DNA from: Marsupella aquatica
Taxonomy: Eukaryota > Marchantiophyta
Direction of reading: 5' to 3'
Assembly: GCA_973895155.1 (NCBI GenBank)
Contig: OZ316892.1
Coordinates: forward strand, 27,404,001-27,468,000
DNA length: 64,000 nt
A model generated the notes under the pieces. That model was not told where the DNA came from. It made no database searches and worked only from the letters and a program-made list of their open reading frames with translations. How positions within the stretch are numbered: position 1 is the stretch's first letter; each line of letters opens with the position of its first letter. Of this stretch, positions 24,545-35,180 are shown piece after piece. Both the position numbers and the translations under genes were made by a program.

Positions 24545-24886
24545 CACCGTGTTAAGGATTGCTCTTAGTCTTGTGACTCATAGGTTACGGCACTTAGGCT
24601 AACCACAGTTAGGATCTTAGCTGAGGTTAGATTAGTCGTGTGTGACCTTGTATATACCAGGGCTAGTGTAAGCCGCTGGTGTGTGGTGCTTACTGATTGT
24701 AATAGAGCAACTTGAGGAAGAGGGAGAGGATGTGTGTTCGTCTACTCTTGAAGTAAAGCTTGAGTGTTCGTGTGGACGTAGCCTTGGAGAAGAGGTGAAC
24801 CACGTAGAGATTGTGTCGACTACGTGTGCATGGAATGAGTCATGGTTGTATGGTCGTTGCGAATGACGTCTTAGTTCAACACACCG
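24545..24886 (+). mobile_element. Solo LTR (copia-like) with CACCG target duplication
   Basis: The LTR is 24550-24881 (332 bp), beginning TGTTAAGG and ending TTCAACA, with perfect 5-bp direct repeats CACCG at 24545-24549 and 24882-24886. It shares CGTAGCC...GAGGTGAACCACGTA with the LTRs at 26475 and 31218 but is otherwise diverged, so it is a sister family. No internal region is present, which fits LTR-LTR recombination. It sits just past the end of the satellite array. Confidence 0.8.
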
Positions 24887-26469
24887 CAGTATAGAGGCCA
24901 AACACAACCGAGTGATAGAAACAAATCTGTTTTTATATTTAATTTTTAGAATAATAAATGTTTTATGTATGGTATTATACTCAAGTTTTTTAATTTAATG
25001 CTAAAATTTTGTTTTTAATTAATATTAAATTAATTATTTATCTTGGTCAGGTTAGGGTAGGTTACGGGTAGCTTGGGAAGGAGAATTGAGATTAAAAGGG
25101 GTATGGATGGATCCAACAGTTCCAGAAAAACAAAATTTTAATGAATGAAGGGCTTAGATTAGTTCCCATTTTTTCTTGAGTTTGTAAATGTAAGATTTAT
25201 AGAGGATATGATGTTATAATGACTTCTCATCTCCTTGTACCAAAGTTATTGTGTTTGACTCTATTCAATTAATTTTTTCTCATAATTACAATATGTAGTC
25301 AATATTGTTTTCTTGTGCATTCATGATGATAAAGTGATCTCCTTGATACTCATACAGTCATACATGCAAAAGAGTTAGTTTCATTTTTTGTCTTTTGTTG
25401 CCACCATTTGATCCCTTTCGTGAAAAGGTTTCCATTCCTTTAGGTCCACGCTATATTTAATTCACTTTTGGTGTTAAGCCTTCTGTTTATTGATTCCTTC
25501 TTTTTTTGGCATTGCAAATTTGAATGACGACCACTTCATAAAAAGGTCCAACCCTTGTCTTTAATTTGGAAGGATTTGGTAAAGCTAACTTGTTTCCAGG
25601 TACTCACTCACTCATATCAACAATATGAGCAACACTAGGGTTTTTTTGGTGCCCAAAATCTAGTACAACATTGAATTTCTATGGTTAATACCACAACTAG
25701 CAAAGTGTCATTTTAGTTTACCTTACTTTAATATCTTGTTCCCCCAAACTGATCCATCTGCTTATCCAAAACTAATTAATTCCCCACCCCCCTCCCCCTC
25801 CAATTCATATATATGGGTTGGCTTGACAAGACTATTCTTATCCAAAATGGCACATGGAGGCTTGTGATTCACCCTTGCTAAGCCCCTCCAACTGTGCTTT
25901 CACCCTGGACCAGGTTCACTCAACCAATACTCATTAAAAGGTGAGTGCCTCCTACTGACTATGAGCAAAAGCTATTGAGTTTTGGTCCCCCTCCTTGGCC
26001 TCACTTTTTTTGTTTGTAAGGGGGTGGGCTTGGGCAAATTACATGTCATCTCGGGTTACTCTAGTGTGGTTAGGCCAACAAACATACAAAATGGAGGCAA
26101 CCTGGAAATAAATGCATTTTGGGGTCAGGAAAGTAAAAATAATTGTGTATCTTATCAAATATTGATTACCCACATTCCCATGATTGTCGGATGGAGAAAC
26201 CTGGTCCAGAATGAAAGTACCATCGGATACATGGGCAAAGAGTAAACCTCCATTGTCCACCATCCAATCACATGTCATCACAGATTAGTATAATTGAGTT
26301 GAGCCAACTGCCCGGCCAACCCATATACAATATGGGTTGAATCTTCATTATTAAATTAGTTTTATAGCAGGTTAAGAATGTCTACCAATTTGGGGTATTG
26401 GATAGTTAAAGACACTGAGAGAATCTACCTCCAGGAGTGTAGGCACAAAATTATGACAATTTTTGACTG
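24887..26469. other. AT-rich spacer, no gene seen
   Basis: Very AT-rich to about 25800. Two similar words (CATGTCATC...GGCCAAC...ACATACAAAATGG-like) lie near 26040-26095 and 26270-26335 and suggest an old duplication. No coding domain is found. Confidence 0.4.
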
Positions 26470-26474
26470 GCAAT

Positions 26475-26819
26475 TGTTAGGATTTACTCTTAGGTCTAGA
26501 GTTACGAATGTACCGTAGTTAAGGCTAACCTTAGTCGCAGACTTGGTTAGGGTAGTCATGCTGTGCACACTCTATAACCAAGTAGTGTTTGCTTGGAGAG
26601 GGGGAACTCAGACTCATTGTTACGGAGCTAGTTGAGAGATAGAGAGAGCTTGCGTTGTGGATGCTTGGTATGACCGGTCGGCCTAGAGTGCATTAAAGCT
26701 CATGTGTGTTCCCGCGGATGTAGCCTCATGTGGAGGTGAACCACGTATCTCTCTATGTCAACTCTTGTGTGTTGGATGGTTCATGGGCTTGCCGTTGTGA
26801 TTGTCGTCTATGCTCAGCA
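26475..26819 (+). repeat. 5' LTR of the copia element
   Basis: 345 bp, TGTTAGGATT...CTCAGCA, followed one base later by the primer-binding site. Contains TCTATAACCAAG, a possible TATA region, and the GTAGCCTCATGTGGAGGTGAA core shared with the other LTRs here. Confidence 0.92.
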
Positions 26820-26821
26820 AT

Positions 26822-26833
26822 TGGTATCAGAGC
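26822..26833 (+). other. Primer-binding site for initiator-Met tRNA
   Basis: TGGTATCAGAGC, complementary to the 3' end of plant initiator-Met tRNA, lies two bases after the LTR. This is the standard plus-strand priming site of plant copia elements. Confidence 0.92.
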
Positions 26834-28352
26834 ATGCCTGGGAGGTGACGAGGTTTTTTTGTGACGGTTTTCCAGCTTTCATTGTTGGTGTTGCATTCGG
26901 GGTTTCGTCGCATGAAACTCGAATGTGTGTGGCTGAGCGACTAGGTTAGTGAGAGGGCTTTCTAACGGTGGTTAGAACTCGCTGATCAGTATCTATGGTG
27001 CGGAGGAATTGAAGTTTGCATCGTTTAGGGTTTATTCGTGTTCGACGGGATTTCAGGGGAGAGACCAGAGATTGTTTTTTCAATGGTGTGAGTTGTGCGG
27101 TGTGGGAGGCATCGCTTGTTATAGCTCAAGTTGAAGGTTGAAGCGAGCTGGTTGTTTTGGTACCTGGTTTGCTGGCGTTTGTGGAGCGAGTATGTCGTGA
27201 CGAGTGAAAGTTGAGTTCTGGTTTTTTGACAAGCTATGGTGCTTGTTTTTTCCTGAACCAGATTACTTGTTGTGACGCTTGACTCGGAGGAAAAAACGCA
27301 AAGTGCTGAGGCTCAACGGAGAGATCATGGTGAGGCGATCATTTTGAGTCCAGGATTGGCCCTTGACGCGGAGAGAGTAAGACACGGCGGAGGTTTTCTC
27401 TTCTCTGGTGGAGCTGCAGACATGCCGGTGCAATTCGGCAACTTTTTCATGTCGGCGGTCATCACTTTTCTCATTGGAAACCGAAGCGGAGGTAGTTGAG
27501 GTTTGTAACACGGCCTTTGTGTCATTTTTTGGCATATTTTAAGGTTAGTTTAGGGCATTTTTTTGCCCCCATACGGCCTGTATACCTTCAAATCCTGACA
27601 AACCTACTTCGCCATATGCCGGCGCGCGGCCCGGCCTCCCACACCCCTTTAAGCGCAAAAATGTGCTTTTCTTGGTGAAAATACGGCCCAAAACGCCCTT
27701 ATACGGCCCGAATACACAAAAATACGCGCATTTTGACCCCTTTAAACCCATTTTTCACGTTTTTTTGCACATTATACGTGATTCTGGTCGCGAATACGCG
27801 CGCGTGGCCGTGAATACATGCACCTTTTCCAGGGGCTTTAAGACCCCTTTAAAGTGCTTTCTTCTGAAATTTTTTTCTCCTCCTCCTCATTGGTTGTGCC
27901 GCATCCGGGGCCCTGTGACCCTCCATTTTAACTGCTTAGACAGGGGGAACGGCCCCCTGTGAGACTTGTCAGACTATGCGGGAATATTCTCAAAAAATAG
28001 AGAGCTATTTTTTGGCCGTCCGACAAAGATTCTGTCCGCCGAACGGTAACTTTTTTGGTTCTTTTTTGGCAAGGTCGTAGCCATTGAAGTTGGCAACGCG
28101 GCGCACGGATCACATCGCAATTCCGACAACGGGTCATACTTGGTATTTCGGTTATTCCTTGAGGTGGTCAAAACGGGGGAGTTTCCCAAGGTTTTACCCA
28201 CCTCGACCGAAATTTGAATAACTTTTCCGTCAAATTTTGATCTTGATTTCAGTTTTCAGTATTGGACTCCTAGCTTCGTGGGCTATGCAGCGGTGTTGAG
28301 TTTCGAGTTTTTTGAGAAGTTGTGAAAAATGATATTTTTTGTGATTTTCTCA
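26834..28352 (+). other. Long leader of the copia element with a TACGGCC-rich block
   Basis: About 1.5 kb of leader before gag, much longer than usual for copia. From about 27540 to 27830 the sequence carries repeated ATACGGCC, ATACGCG and CCCCTTTAAA words and is richer in CG than its surroundings. No protein domain is seen. It may be a packaging leader or a captured host fragment. Confidence 0.5.
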
Positions 28353-29310
28353 TATGAGTGATTCGGAGGAGTTTTTCGAAGACGTGGAACTTGAAGCACG
28401 AGGATCACCGCGGCAGTTTGAGGGGCATAGAGAGGAGTAGGAGGAAGAGCACGTGACACGGATACCATCACCGGTGCGGCGTGTGGTGGAGGAAGTAGTA
28501 CCACTACCGGAGCTCACGGTAGTGCCAAAGAAGAAGATGGGGACAAGCTTGGGGGACCCAAGTATGAAGTGACAAAGTATGATGGGCGCTCTGACTACTT
28601 GCTATGGGAGAAGCAGGTGAAGGAAGTGCTCTATGCGTCAGGGATGGGCCAACTACTGAGCCCTCATGAAGACGATGTTGATGAGAAACAATGGGACCGC
28701 ATGCAGGAGTAGGGAGTGTGGTGTGTTACACTCTATCTCATGTCTCCCATCATCAAGCAATTGGGTGCACATAAGGATTGCATGTCCTTGTTTGTGGAAT
28801 TGCAGAGCAAGTATCACTGCAAGGAGTTGTTGAACCGGCTCTACACTTCCTACAAACTGATGAGTTTCAGGATGAAGGAATCCGGTACGAAGTTGCAAGA
28901 CCATGTGGATGCTTTCAACGACATGGTCGTTGACTTGGAAAACCTTGGGGAGACTTTGAATGATGAGACGAAGGCTCTGTAGCTTCTCAATTCATTGCCT
29001 CCATCCTACCAGTCCCTATCACGAGTGTTGTTATATCGTGATAGGGATACCATTTCATACAATGACGTGGTAATCTGCTTAGTGATGATCTTCAGCAGAA
29101 GATGCACATCACGTCACAGCTTTCATCATCTGGTGCTGCCCTCAATGTTAACCGTGGGAGGAGTATGCAACGACCAACTGGGGACCGTAGAACCTAGTTT
29201 AGATCTAAATCCAGATCTAAGTCCAGGGGTAAATCCCCTCAAAGGAGGCAGGTGACATGTTGGAAGTGCAACCAAGTTGGACACTTCAAGCAAGATTGTA
29301 AGGGAAAGGC
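28353..29310 (+). pseudogene. gag: gag remnant (UBN2-type) with CCHC zinc knuckle
   Basis: The reading frame starts near ATG 28353 and gives KYEVTKYDGRSDYLLWEKQ, then LMSPIIKQLGAHKDC and SYKLMSFRMKESG, typical of copia gag. In-frame TAG stops interrupt it before GVWCVTLYL, at KAL*LLNSLPPSY (about 28981) and near 29202, with a frame change near 29080. The knuckle CWKCNQVGHFKQDC (29258-29299) fits CX2CX4HX4C and is intact. In a working element this protein would form the particle and bind RNA. Confidence 0.8.
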
Positions 29311-29431
29311 AGCGGAAACTTCATCACCAAATATGGCTAGGGCTGATGGAGAAGCTGATTTACTCAATGGTGAGTATGTTTTATGAAGCCGAGGGTATGC
29401 CCTATGCACGTCATCTAGGAGAGCAGATGAT

Positions 29432-29950
29432 GTGTGGATTCTTGATTGTGCTTGCTCTTTTCATATTTGTTACATTCGTGAGTTTTTCAGTTCTTACTCT
29501 ATTTCAAACGATTCAATTCTGATGGGAAATGATCACTCCTGTCAAATTGAGGGAATTGGATCTGTAAAGATTCAAATGTTTGATGGCGCTGTGCGCACGG
29601 TGTCCGGAGTCAGGTATGTACCTGGCATGCGTAAGAATCTGATTTCACTCGGTGTGTTGGATTCAAATGGTCATCAATGGAGCGTTATTGATGATGAACT
29701 TCAAGTCAGGTCAGGAGAGACAGTGATTTTGAAGGGAAGCAGATAGAAGAATTTGTATGTGTTACAGGGCAATACTGTATGTGGAGAGGCCAATGTAACC
29801 AAGTCTCACGAGAAGATGACTCAACTGTGGCATTCACGGCTAGGCCACATGAGTGAGAAGAGTTTGGCTATCTTACAAAAGAATGGACTTATTTTTGATT
29901 TGCAATCTTGTAAATTAGAGTTCTGTGAGCATTGTATTCTTGGAAAGTAG
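29432..29950 (+). pseudogene. pol: Protease and GAG-pre-integrase remnant
   Basis: The protease site reads VWILDCACSFHIC where copia proteases have D-S-G-A, so the motif is damaged while the Asp remains. VRYVPGMRKNLISLGVLDS follows, then, after an in-frame TAG at 29744, LWHSRLGHMSEKSLAILQK, the pre-integrase zinc region with CEHCILGK. A second TAG at 29948 stands where GK-Q-H is usual. A frameshift near 30055 separates this part from the integrase frame. Confidence 0.8.
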
Positions 29951-30057
29951 CATCATCGTGCTTTCGGTGTTGGAACTCATCGTTCCAAAGCGGTTCTTGA
30001 GTACATACATAGTGACGTGTGGGGTCCATCCCCGACTCCCTCACACTCTGGAAAGTT

Positions 30058-31197
30058 AACTATGTATCATTTATTGACAATTATTCAAGATTTGTGTGGA
30101 TTTATTTCATGACGCATAAGTCTGATGTCTTGTCCATTTTTAAGAAGTGGAAGGCCCAGGTGGAGAATCAGACTGGAAACACGGTGAAGTGTTTGGATAC
30201 AAGGGTGAAGAGTCTAAGGTCAGACAACGGCGGGGAGTACACTTCAGTGGAATTTGAAGAGTACTGTTCAGAACAGGGGATAACTCGTCATCTCACCACA
30301 GTTTATACTCCGCAGCAGAATGGTGTCACTGAGAGGCTCAATCGGACACTGTTGGAGTGGTCACGGAGTATGTTGAGCCAATCAAGTTTACCACAAGAAT
30401 TTTGGGCAGAAGCTATCAATACCGTAGCTTATTTGATAAATCTTTCTCCTTCTAGTGCTATCAATTTCAAAACGCCGTTTGAGATGCGCTATAAGCGGCA
30501 AGCAGACTATCATGGCTTGGTAGTTTTTGGAAGTGATGCATATGCTCTCACACCGAAGCAGAATAGGACCAAGTTGGATCCTACTTCCAAGAAATGTATG
30601 TTTCTTGGGTACCAGAGTGGTGTGAAAGCCTATAGGCTATGGGATCCTATTGCCTGTAAGCTCGTTGTTAGTATGGATGTTTCCTTCAATGAATCCAGAT
30701 TATTGAAGAAGGGGGAGAATACTCAGGTCTCCCGTACTGACAAAGGAAAATCTCCTATCCTGGATCTCATTGAGGGGGAGATTGTTCATGAGGTGCATGA
30801 CCAGAGAGAAGGAGTTGCTCCAATTATGGAGTTGGTTCCTGTGCCAGAGGAACCAGAGGAGTTTGTTGATGCTGGTGAGCAGCAAGTGGATGTTGCTAAG
30901 CTTCAAATTGTACCAGCACACGCAGATCAACCGGAGTCATCGGCTAGAAGAGCATCTGGTCGCACTGTACGCGCTCCACCAAGGTATGGACAGTGGGTTG
31001 ATTTATCTCAATTGCAAGAGGAGTACTTTGTTACTGATGATGAGGGTGATGCGTTGATTTTGGAAGAAGGGGAACCTTCTTCATTTCATGAAGCAAGTGC
31101 TTCAAAGGAGAAGCAGGAGTGGGCTGTAGCAATGCAAACAGAAATGCAGTCACTCAAGGACAACAAAACTTGGGAGCTTGTCTTTACCCTCTCCTAG
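30058..31197 (+). pseudogene. pol: Integrase core with truncated RT start
   Basis: An open frame of about 380 codons. It shows the integrase acidic residues: FIDNYSRFVW (first Asp), SLRSDNGGEY (second Asp) and PQQNGVTERLNRTL (Glu). Then come FWAEAINTVAYLINLSPS and the GYQSGVKAYRLWDP region of the C-terminal domain. The frame ends in EWAVAMQTEMQSLKDNKTWE, the first words of the copia RT region, and stops eight residues later. No YVDD box or RNase H follows before the 3' LTR. The integrase itself looks intact apart from its upstream frameshift. Confidence 0.88.
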
Positions 31198-31205
31198 ACC
31201 AGAGT

Positions 31206-31217
31206 CAAGGGGGAGAT
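31206..31217 (+). other. Polypurine tract
   Basis: AAGGGGGAGA-rich run immediately before the 3' LTR, the plus-strand priming site. Confidence 0.8.
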
Positions 31218-31561
31218 TGTTAGGATTTACTCTTAGGTCTAGAGTTACAAATGTACCGTAGTTAAGGCTAACCTTAGTCGCGGACTTGGTTAGGTTAGTT
31301 GTACTGTGCACACTCTATAACCAAGCAGTGTTTGCTTGGAGAGGGGGAACTCAGGCTCATTGTTACGGAGCTAGTTGAGAGATAGAGAGAGCTTGCGTTG
31401 TGGATGCTTGGTATGGACGGTCGGCCTAGAGGGCAGTAAAGCACATGTGTGTTCCCGTGGCGTAGCCTCATGTGGAGGTGAACCACGGATCTCTCTGTGT
31501 CGACTCTTGTGCATTGGATGGTTCATGGGCTTGCCGTTGTGATTGTTGTCTATGCTCAACA
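31218..31561 (+). repeat. 3' LTR of the copia element
   Basis: 344 bp, TGTTAGGATT...CTCAACA, collinear with the 5' LTR apart from about 20-25 substitutions and one single-base gap. Confidence 0.92.
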
Positions 31562-31660
31562 GCAATCACTCCACATTTGTGAGTACAACACAACATCATA
31601 TCCACAATCACAATTATTCCTTGCACCCACTCCGCCACCTCGACCATCACATCCACGGTG

Positions 31661-31772
31661 CACATCAAAAATATGAGATGTACAGTGTACGACATCCCTC
31701 CATACCATGATAAACCTCGTTATTTTCTTTAAATCAATGAGTGCACACCGTATGTTACCACATTTTGATGTG
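31661..31772 (+). mobile_element. CACATCAAAA MITE family, compact copy
   Basis: 112 bp bounded by CACATCAAAA and TTTTGATGTG, perfect 10-bp terminal inverted repeats. The core CTCCATACCATGATAAACCT matches the copies at 11321 and 11896. No transposase is encoded. The target duplication is unclear, so the superfamily is not assigned. Confidence 0.65.
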
Positions 31773-32258
31773 TGATTACCGGCAGGGGCATCTATGTACA
31801 GCTCTCATGGGGGCTACTAGCGGATGAGGGCCTGAGGGTGAAGGTTTGACCCTAGGAGAGACCTATAGGGGGGAAGGTGGAAAGAAATTGGAAAAGAGAA
31901 AAGGTGTTTGAGTGTTTCTTTTGGATTGAGACGTTAAAGACACCACAGCAACCACACATTCTCCTACTACACATGCGTTTAGATCCAAGGGCTATTGTGT
32001 TTCCCTCTATTGTAGCTATAGGTGTCAAACACTCTACTTTATAGTGAAGTTGTCATGATATACTTGTAGTGCCAGTGAAGGTTTTCCCTCTGTCCTAGCA
32101 ATAGGTGTCAAACACTATGCTTTATAGCTCGCTTTACAGTGAAGCTATGAAGATTATTGATTTTGTAGGCCATATTTACAATGTATATTAGCATTAGCAA
32201 CATATAAATGGTTGACTGCCCCTTTCCACATGTAAAGTGTCGGCAGCCGCCTTGTTTT
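31773..32258. other. Spacer, no gene seen
   Basis: Contains two similar phrases, each reading ATAGGTGTCAAACACT then CTTTATAG (near 32020 and 32101), an old short duplication. No coding feature is supported. Confidence 0.35.
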
Positions 32259-32370
32259 TGAAAAAAAACAATTAAGGGGAAATCTGTGAAACCCCACAAA
32301 AAGGGAATAGTTAGTCACAAGAGCTGAACCCAAGACCTATCAGTGTGAGTTACCACAAATGCATGCCTCT
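32259..32370 (-). mobile_element. tRNA-derived SINE-like element, family A, copy 2
   Basis: In minus sense it begins GGCATGCATTTGTGGTAACT, carries a B-box-like GGGTTCAGCTC, then TGTGGGGTTTCACAGATTTC, and ends CCCCTTAATTG plus a T-rich tail. It has the best-preserved pol III B box of the three family-A copies. Confidence 0.6.
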
Positions 32371-32574
32371 TGGCTTTGTCCATTCTTTTACCTGCTATTT
32401 GAGTGCAATGTTATCTTGGGTGGTGTTGAGACGATGACTTAGACTTCTGAGCAGATCGGACTCTGGCCATCCACTCTGCTTTCATCGCCTGGAAGAGAGT
32501 GAGTGTTGGCTTACGGGCTACTTATAAATCAAGGCTCTCATTCTCAGTTACCCAATTTGATAACATGCTGACTG

Positions 32575-32945
32575 TAAGTTGTTGGGAAATATTGCACATC
32601 ATAACGTCACTAACAACCAGCGTAAACAAGAAAATCAACACCCGACACATAGATATGTGGTTCCCCCCGTTTGGGCTACGTCCACGGCCGAGAGAAGAAT
32701 CCTTATACACAAACCAGTACACCCGCCATAGTCTAGCAAGCTCACAAGCTGCTCTATGACAATCCTCTTCTCTCTCGCTCAGTCTTAACTCCTGAAACTG
32801 ACATCTAAGTATGAGCACAATGAAGTGCTCTCACAAGGGTATTCCCCCCTCAGTCTCCACTAGTCTAACTCAGCAACCCTTAACCATAGTTAGTCCATGC
32901 CCTAGTTAACCTAACCAAGTGCTAGAGTTAAGTACCAACATAAAT
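32575..32945 (-). mobile_element. Solo LTR, minus strand, third LTR family
   Basis: In minus sense 32940-32580 (361 bp) begins TGTTGGTACTTAAC and ends TTCCCAACA, with TG...CA and inverted TGTTGG/CCAACA ends. It contains GGACGTAGCC...GGGGAACCACATA...TGTGTCGG, the same core as the copia LTRs at 24.5 and 26.5 kb. The flanks TAAGT and TAAAT match at four of five bases, fitting an old target duplication. No internal region is seen. Confidence 0.65.
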
Positions 32946-33499
32946 AGGAGTCATGGGAAATGAAACTGAGCCTCAACCCTTGGTTTTTTGGGGGTTTTTT
33001 TTCAAAACAATCGGGGAGGGCCAGAACCCAGAACAAACAGCCACCCAAGGGGAGTTCTAAGGCCAAGCCCAAAACCAACTGATCCAGGCAGGAGGCCCAG
33101 ATTAACCAACCAGTGGTAGCGGAAGTGAGCAACCTACTGCTAAATCGCTCCGTAAATCACTTTTGACCCCTAATAGCCTGGAAAAAGGTTTTCCAGTTCT
33201 TCTCTTTCCTAGTCCTACTACCTTGGGGAATGCCATTGTGGCAGGTAGGGACCTCAGTGTCAAGAATGATAAACTGTTGTGGTCCCCTACTACCTCGAAG
33301 TCCCCTGCTAGGTCCCAGCTCCCAGCTCAGAGGGTGGGAATCCCCTTGCTGAGGCGGATCCAGGAAGCTGGTGTGGAACACATGATTATCGTTGGCCAAG
33401 ACACTGGATTCCAGGCCTAAAGTATCAATGATCTCAGTCATGGTCATGGTGAGGACAGAGTGGGGTCAGGATATCTGTTTGCTCCCATTGATAATAGAT
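32946..33499. other. Spacer, no gene seen
   Basis: Low-complexity T and G runs near 32980-33010 and short frames with no known domain. Confidence 0.35.
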
Positions 33500-33661
33500 T
33501 GGTTTAGTCCATAGTATAAATCAGCGTCACACCAGAGTAGATCACAATATTGAAACTCCAGCAATGGACCCACTAGTATACTGGTTTAGTCCATAGTATA
33601 CATCAGCGTTAGACCAGAGTAGATCACAATATTGAAAATTCAGCGATGGACCCACTAGTAG
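33500..33661 (+). repeat. Tandem duplication, about 82-bp unit, two copies
   Basis: GGTTTAGTCCATAGTATA...GGACCCACTAGTA occurs twice head to tail with a handful of differences. Confidence 0.85.
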
Positions 33662-33872
33662 GTCAAAAGTGATATTTTTCTCTAGTAACCAAAAATCCAA
33701 TGCCTGAAAATCATTACAATGAATGGGTTGGACCTTGACTTTTCAGATATCAGTTATTGTGTTCAAGCAACTTGACTTTTTAGTTGTTGGGTTGGTTCAA
33801 CAACCCAGTTAAGCTAAATCTTTTCAGTAAGGATGGGAGATGCTCAAGGGAAATAGATGAAAATAAGAAACT

Positions 33873-34440
33873 TTGTCAAAGGACAAAAAGCCTCATACAA
33901 GGAGACAGGATCCCAATGGCAATAAGCCTAATAAAGGATTCAAATTAAAGGAAAATCCCACTAATACCAAAGAGGCAAAAAGCCCAAGAGCCAGAGAGCC
34001 CAAGAGTCCCCAAACAACGTCACAAACACTAAAAAATTTCATTGAACAACAAACCACAAAGCCTGGTAGGACTCCAGAGTAAATGCAAGTAAATGCCACA
34101 GGAGGGTCCCAGAAAACCAAAAAAAACCAAGACAGACAAAGAGCCATTGAGCAACAAAAAAAAAGGCCTGGTAGGACTCCATAATAAATGCCATAGGAGG
34201 GTCCTAGAAAACAAAATAACAGAAGACCAAGAAAGACAAAGAGCCACGGAGCAACACACCGAAAAGTCTGGTAGGACTCGAGAGTAAATGCCATAGGAAG
34301 GTCCCAAATACAAAGAGTCAGAAACCCCCAAGTGTCCATCAACAAAAGAAGTAAAGCAAATCTGTGCCACAAACGGAAAAGCCTCATATTGCTCACAGGG
34401 GGCAAAGCAAAAGGCAGCTTATAGACTCCCAAAAAGGGGT
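33873..34440 (+). repeat. Degenerate tandem repeat, about 103-bp unit
   Basis: CTGGTAGGACTC...GTAAATGCC...GGAGGGTCC recurs near 34064, 34168 and 34269, with CAAAGAGCCA..GAGCAACA between. It keeps long frames open on the minus strand, but these are repeat by-products. A related single copy is at 42190-42390. Confidence 0.7.
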
Positions 34441-34453
34441 GGGAGTCTATATA

Positions 34454-34470
34454 GGGGGGGGGGGGGGGGG
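34454..34470 (+). repeat. G homopolymer, 17 bases
   Basis: Seventeen consecutive G. Homopolymers of this length are prone to length error in assembly and to quadruplex formation. Confidence 0.9.
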
Positions 34471-35144
34471 ACAGAACGGATAAGGGAGATTTGTATCAGA
34501 TTATTAGATTAGATATAATAACGATAATAATAATATGAAAAGAAAAGAAAAGAAAAATTTGGAGAAACGATAAGGGCGAAGAAGACGGCACAGGGGTCGG
34601 GTTCCATGTGACCGTGTTCGGGGTTGAGGGAGGAGCGACGGTCCTTTCCGACACCACTTAGCAGAGAAGGTTCGTGACGTTCTTCAGTACGAGGAGAAAC
34701 GTCACAATTAGTCGCGTAACTAGTTTGTCATTACTCACAGAAGCACCCCGTCGTCCAGTAATCGGGCACCGGAGACCAACCCGGGGAACCGGCAACACGA
34801 CCGGATATTCAGAAAGACGCCGGGAAAGACGTCCACGAAGAAGCCGGAAAGGCAGTCGAAGAAGGAGCAGAAGTCGATTGAGGAAGACGTCGAAGAGAAG
34901 CACATAAGTCGAAGCAGAAGTCGACGAAGGAGAAGAAGGAGTCGAAAAGCAAGAGGAGGAGCAGGAGAAGCAACGAAAGAACGTAAGGAGCTCGATAACG
35001 CGTTTTGAAGAGGCTTTCGTGGGTGCGTTCGTCGTAGAAAGAACCAGATTGGTCCCATCCCTTTGCATATTTTGAAGAAGATTCAAGTGACTAAAGAGCG
35101 GAAGTGGCAGAGAACGCGTTGAATGAGCTTTTGTGGGTCTGTTC

Positions 35145-35180
<36 letters not shown>

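Larger units (their letters stand above)
26470..31566 (+). mobile_element. Ty1/copia LTR retrotransposon, defective, RT and RNase H deleted
   Basis: The element proper is 26475-31561 (about 5.1 kb), flanked by perfect 5-bp target duplications GCAAT at 26470-26474 and 31562-31566. Order: 5' LTR, primer-binding site, leader of about 1.5 kb, gag remnant, protease remnant, pre-integrase, integrase, first residues of the RT region, polypurine tract, 3' LTR. The protease-integrase order before RT is that of copia. RT and RNase H are missing between 31197 and 31206. Several in-frame TAG stops and at least one frameshift show it cannot be autonomous. The two LTRs differ at about 20-25 sites by eye, so the insertion is moderately old. 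Confidence 0.92.

Noticed and set aside
33893-34432. 179-codon minus frame
   Set aside because: It is a hydrophobic by-product of the 103-bp tandem repeat, with no start context or domain.
34658-35146. 162-codon minus frame and the Arg/Ser-rich plus frame at 34674-34907
   Set aside because: Both arise from the purine-rich repeats before thioredoxin; no SR-protein RNA-binding domain is present.
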